A DNA stretch of 43,895 bases from Treponema sp. (lineage in GTDB: Bacteria; Spirochaetota; Spirochaetia; Treponematales; Treponemataceae): contig JAFOCI010000026.1 in assembly GCA_017381365.1 (NCBI GenBank), positions 1-43,895 on the forward strand. The letters are read 5' to 3'. Each line of letters begins with the position of its first letter. Position 1 is the stretch's first letter. This document shows positions 41,481 to 43,895 of the stretch, one piece after another. The notes beneath the pieces were generated by a model. That model was given only the letters and a program-made list of their open reading frames with translations. It made no database searches and was not told the origin of the DNA. The position numbers and the translations under genes were made by a program.

Positions 41481-42913
41481 ATGCTTAATACTAGAACAGA
41501 AAACAATAAAAAAATTGCCCTGGTAATGCTGGCTATTATGCTTTCTGCTTCAGTTATTTCTTTAGGTTCCCGGGCATTTGCCCAGGACCATGCTGTAGCT
41601 GAACAGACTGGTATGAACAGAGTTATTGCCGGAACAGAAGACTGGAACGGAAAATATGATATTTCCGCTTCAAAATTCTTTCAGAATATTGGTAAATCTA
41701 CTGGTATCTATAAAATGATTCACAAGCAGACGGCAGAGGAAATCGCTGCTGAAAAAGCTGCTGAAGAAGCAAAGGAAGCTGCTGTAAAGAACGATCCTTT
41801 TGCAGGTAAAAAAGCTCCTGGATGGCAGTATGTTGTTATGATTGCAATCGGTTTCCTTATTGTATATCTTGGTGCAGCTAAAGGTTTTGAACCACTTCTT
41901 TTGATTCCAATCGGATTTGGTACAATTCTTGTAAACATTCCTGGTGCAAACATGGGAATGGCTCCAGACGGTATGCTAAGCATTATTTACAATGCCGGTG
42001 TAGGAAACGAATTCTTCCCAATGCTCATTTTTATGGGAATTGGTGCTATGACAGATTTTGGACCGCTTATTGCTAATCCAAAGATGGCTGTTCTTGGTGG
42101 TGCTGCACAGCTTGGTGTATTCTTTACACTTTTCGGTGTTGCTCTTATGAACATGATTCCTGGAATTAACTACAACATTCTTCAGGCTGCCGCTATTTCT
42201 ATCATCGGTGGGGCAGACGGTCCAACTTCTATTTACGTAAGTGCTAAGCTTGCTCCAGAACTTATGGCTGTTATTGCCGTTGCAGCTTATTCATACATGG
42301 CTCTTGTTCCAATGATTCAGCCTCCAATCATGAAGGCATTGACAACTCAGAAGGAACGTGAAATCCGCATGGATCAGCTCCGTGAAGTTAGCAAGGCAGA
42401 AAAAGTTTTGTTCCCGTTAATGCTTCTTGTTCTTACAATCTGCTTTTGCCACCAGCTTGTCCACTTATCGGTATGCTCGCATTCGGTAACTTTGTAAAGC
42501 AGTGCGGTGTTGTAGAGCGACTTTCTAAGACAATGGAAAATGAATTGATGAACATTGTTTCAATTCTTTTGTCTCTTGGTGTTGGTTCACAGATGACTCC
42601 AGAAAAGATTATCAATCCAAATTCACTTGGTATTATTCTTCTTGGTCTTGTTGCATTTGGTGTTGCCAGTGCCGGCGGTATCATGATGGCAAAACTTATG
42701 AATGTTTTCCTTCCAAAAGGAAAGAAAATCAATCCGCTTATCGGTTCTGCCGGAGTTTCTGCTGTTCCAATGGCTGCCCGCGTTTCAAACAAGGTTGGAC
42801 TGGAATATGATCCTTCTAACTTCCTTTTGATGAATGCTATGGGACCTAACGTTTCCGGTGTTATTGGAACTGCAATTGCAGCAGGTGTATTTATTGCTAC
42901 ATTTGCAAAATAA
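41481..42913 (+). CDS. oadB: Oxaloacetate decarboxylase beta-type sodium pump subunit (frameshifted)
   Basis: The membrane subunit that decarboxylates carboxybiotin and exports sodium ions. The first frame (41481 to about 42443) has a leading hydrophobic segment ([20 protein letters not shown]), a charged region ([16 protein letters not shown]), then family motifs [29 protein letters not shown] and [19 protein letters not shown]. The rest ([14 protein letters not shown]..., through SAGGIMM and [15 protein letters not shown] to FIATFAK) continues only in the frame -1 to it. One extra T in the TTTT at 42444-42447 would restore one 478-codon-scale protein. As given, the first frame stops at 42497. 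Both halves look fully conserved, so a base-call error or a recent mutation is likely. Confidence 0.85.
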
Positions 42914-42949
42914 CTGACGTTTGCGCAGAAAATAACTAAATAGCGTGAA

Positions 42950-42992
42950 AGGCTGTAAGTTTGAGAAAATCAAGCTTGCAGCCTTTTTTTTT
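42950..42992 (+). terminator. Intrinsic terminator of the oad operon
   Basis: A 15-bp stem (42950-42964 with 42970-42984, two G-T pairs) around GAAAA, followed by a run of about nine Ts. It separates oadB from the lipoprotein gene. Confidence 0.88.
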
Positions 42993-43103
42993 ACAGTAAA
43001 AAAAATTATTAAAATTATGGAAATATTACTAGTCAGAAAGAGAGAGCCAAAACAGACAGGTAATGTTACTTTGCAAAAAAAATATAGTTAATTTTAAAAA
43101 AAA

Positions 43104-43134
43104 TTGACAGAATGAGGTGGGGGGGGGGTATCCT
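43104..43134 (+). promoter_or_regulatory. Lipoprotein promoter containing a G10 tract
   Basis: A perfect -35 TTGACA (43104-43109) and -10 TATCCT (43129-43134) are separated by 19 nt, of which 43119-43128 are ten consecutive Gs adjacent to the -10. A tract of eight Gs would give the optimal 17-nt spacer. The Shine-Dalgarno AGGAG (43141-43145) and ATG follow. Confidence 0.65.
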
Positions 43135-43152
43135 TTCAAAAGGAGTGTAAAA

Positions 43153-43895
43153 ATGAAAAAAATTGTAAGCTCGTTGATTGCCGGTTTAATGGCAGTTTCA
43201 CTTGTTATGATGGGATGTAGCAATGATTCCTCTTCGGATAATACTGCATTGATGTTGCTTGTAAGTAGTTCTGGAAGTGGTTCTGGTTCTTCTGGTGGTA
43301 CAGTGGCTGCAGGTGGAGCAGTAAAAGCTCTTGCTGATGCTAAGACTGGAGAAACTGTAGATCTTTCTGAATACAAGCTTTCTGATAAGATTGCTCTTAC
43401 AGTTGATAAGGCAATTACAGTAAAGAATGCAAAACTTAATGGTGGTTACATTACAGTAAGCGAAAAAGCAACATTGGATAATGTTGACGGTGGAACAATT
43501 GTTCTTGATGGAAATGGAAAAAATGCAACACTTAAAGATTGTGATGTAAAAAATGTAATTGTAAAAGAAGCTGAACTTTCTAGAGGAGTTTCTGATTTTA
43601 CATTAAAAATTATTGGTGGTATCGTTGAAAATATTGTTAATAACATCCAGGGGGTAGCAATTGAAACTACAAAGACTACTATTAAAAAGTTGATTACAAA
43701 GCAGAATCTTGTAATTAATTCTACAGATGATTCAAAAATTGAACTTATTTCTGCCAGAGAACAAATTACATTAGCTGGTAAACTTGTAATTGAAAAAGCT
43801 GTTACTGAAAATCCTGAAATTATTATAAAAGTTGCTTCTAATACTGTAAGCATCCAGAAAGGAATGGTTAAAATTGAAGCTGATGATTCTGAATA
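43153..43895 (+). CDS. Putative surface lipoprotein (3' end cut by window)
   Basis: The frame stays open to the window end (247 codons). A lipoprotein signal (residues 1-22) ends in the lipobox VMMGC. A low-complexity Ser/Gly linker (SSSGSGSGSSGG) follows, then short repeating beta-type units such as ITVKNAKLNGGYITVSEKA and LDNVDGGTIVLDGNGKN, which suggest a beta-helix-like surface domain. AGGAG precedes the ATG. Its promoter holds a G10 tract in the -35/-10 spacer, so expression is probably phase variable. Location at the cell surface and any role in binding are inference. Confidence 0.78.
   Translation, partial: MKKIVSSLIAGLMAVSLVMMGCSNDSSSDNTALMLLVSSSGSGSGSSGGTVAAGGAVKALADAKTGETVDLSEYKLSDKIALTVDKAITVKNAKLNGGYITVSEKATLDNVDGGTIVLDGNGKNATLKDCDVKNVIVKEAELSRGVSDFTLKIIGGIVENIVNNIQGVAIETTKTTIKKLITKQNLVINSTDDSKIELISAREQITLAGKLVIEKAVTENPEIIIKVASNTVSIQKGMVKIEADDSE

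Noticed and set aside
42436..42500. Programmed ribosomal frameshift in oadB
   Set aside because: The site lacks a standard slippery heptamer and I see no strong stem or pseudoknot just downstream; a one-base deletion or miscall in the T run is simpler.

Overview
The window looks like chromosome of a host-associated Treponema-type spirochaete. Base composition is fairly low in GC. Many genes encode small lipoproteins or Sec-exported proteins of a kind seen in Treponema, and several long proteins have no family I recognise. A biotin-dependent sodium-pump decarboxylase operon suggests a fermentative anaerobe, and a long G tract sits in a lipoprotein promoter as in tpr-type Treponema promoters. 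The genus assignment is inference from gene content; there is no rRNA or tRNA in the window to confirm it.

Layout. 1-2750 (+): parC (topoisomerase IV A) and a YigZ/IMPACT protein. 2774-10248 (-): a run of seven genes, namely a type III ornithine/lysine decarboxylase, rnhA, two lipoproteins, an outer-membrane-like protein, an unknown coiled-coil protein and an oligopeptide-binding-like protein. 10422-13903 (+): rsgA-mutS2. 14012-14474 (+): a probable yjdF riboswitch with yjdF. 14734-16431 (+): ilvD. 16617-19880 (-): NlpC/P60 peptidase, acyl-ACP thioesterase, hisF, hisH. 19971-22292 (+): U32/RlhA-like protein. 22294-24860 (-): ssb and an unknown 635-residue protein. 24977-26808 (+): hisC and a metallophosphoesterase. 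26829-28846 (-): an FGE-fold protein and a CorA transporter. 29140-29559 (+): a lipoprotein. 29805-33002 (-): a biotin-dependent carboxyltransferase and an unknown membrane protein. 33114-35639: a cytidylate-kinase-like gene converging on an RNB ribonuclease. 35733-38079 (+): lysC and dapB. 38271-38963 (-): a membrane protein. 39106-42913 (+): oadG-oadA-oadB. 43153-end (+): a truncated lipoprotein gene.

How the genes work together. oadG/A/B with the separate carboxyltransferase (29805-31295) suggests sodium-translocating decarboxylation of oxaloacetate and/or methylmalonyl-CoA. lysC and dapB belong to the lysine/diaminopimelate route; hisF, hisH and hisC to histidine; ilvD to branched-chain amino acids. 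Other genes serve DNA or RNA maintenance (parC, mutS2, rnhA, ssb, the RNB nuclease, rsgA, the U32 protein).

The most interesting non-coding signals are: (i) a G10 tract filling the -35/-10 spacer of the last lipoprotein gene; (ii) three copies of a terminal-inverted-repeat element, one in every convergent gene junction longer than about 25 bp; (iii) three tandem perfect hairpins between two copies of the carboxyltransferase 3' end; (iv) a yjdF-type riboswitch; (v) at least eight genes whose -10 box lies 6-10 nt before an ATG with no Shine-Dalgarno, implying leaderless mRNAs; (vi) a duplicated biotinyl domain in OadA; and (vii) a one-base frameshift in oadB. I see no tRNA, rRNA, CRISPR array, transposase gene or prophage. 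No gene-free stretch exceeds 300 bases.
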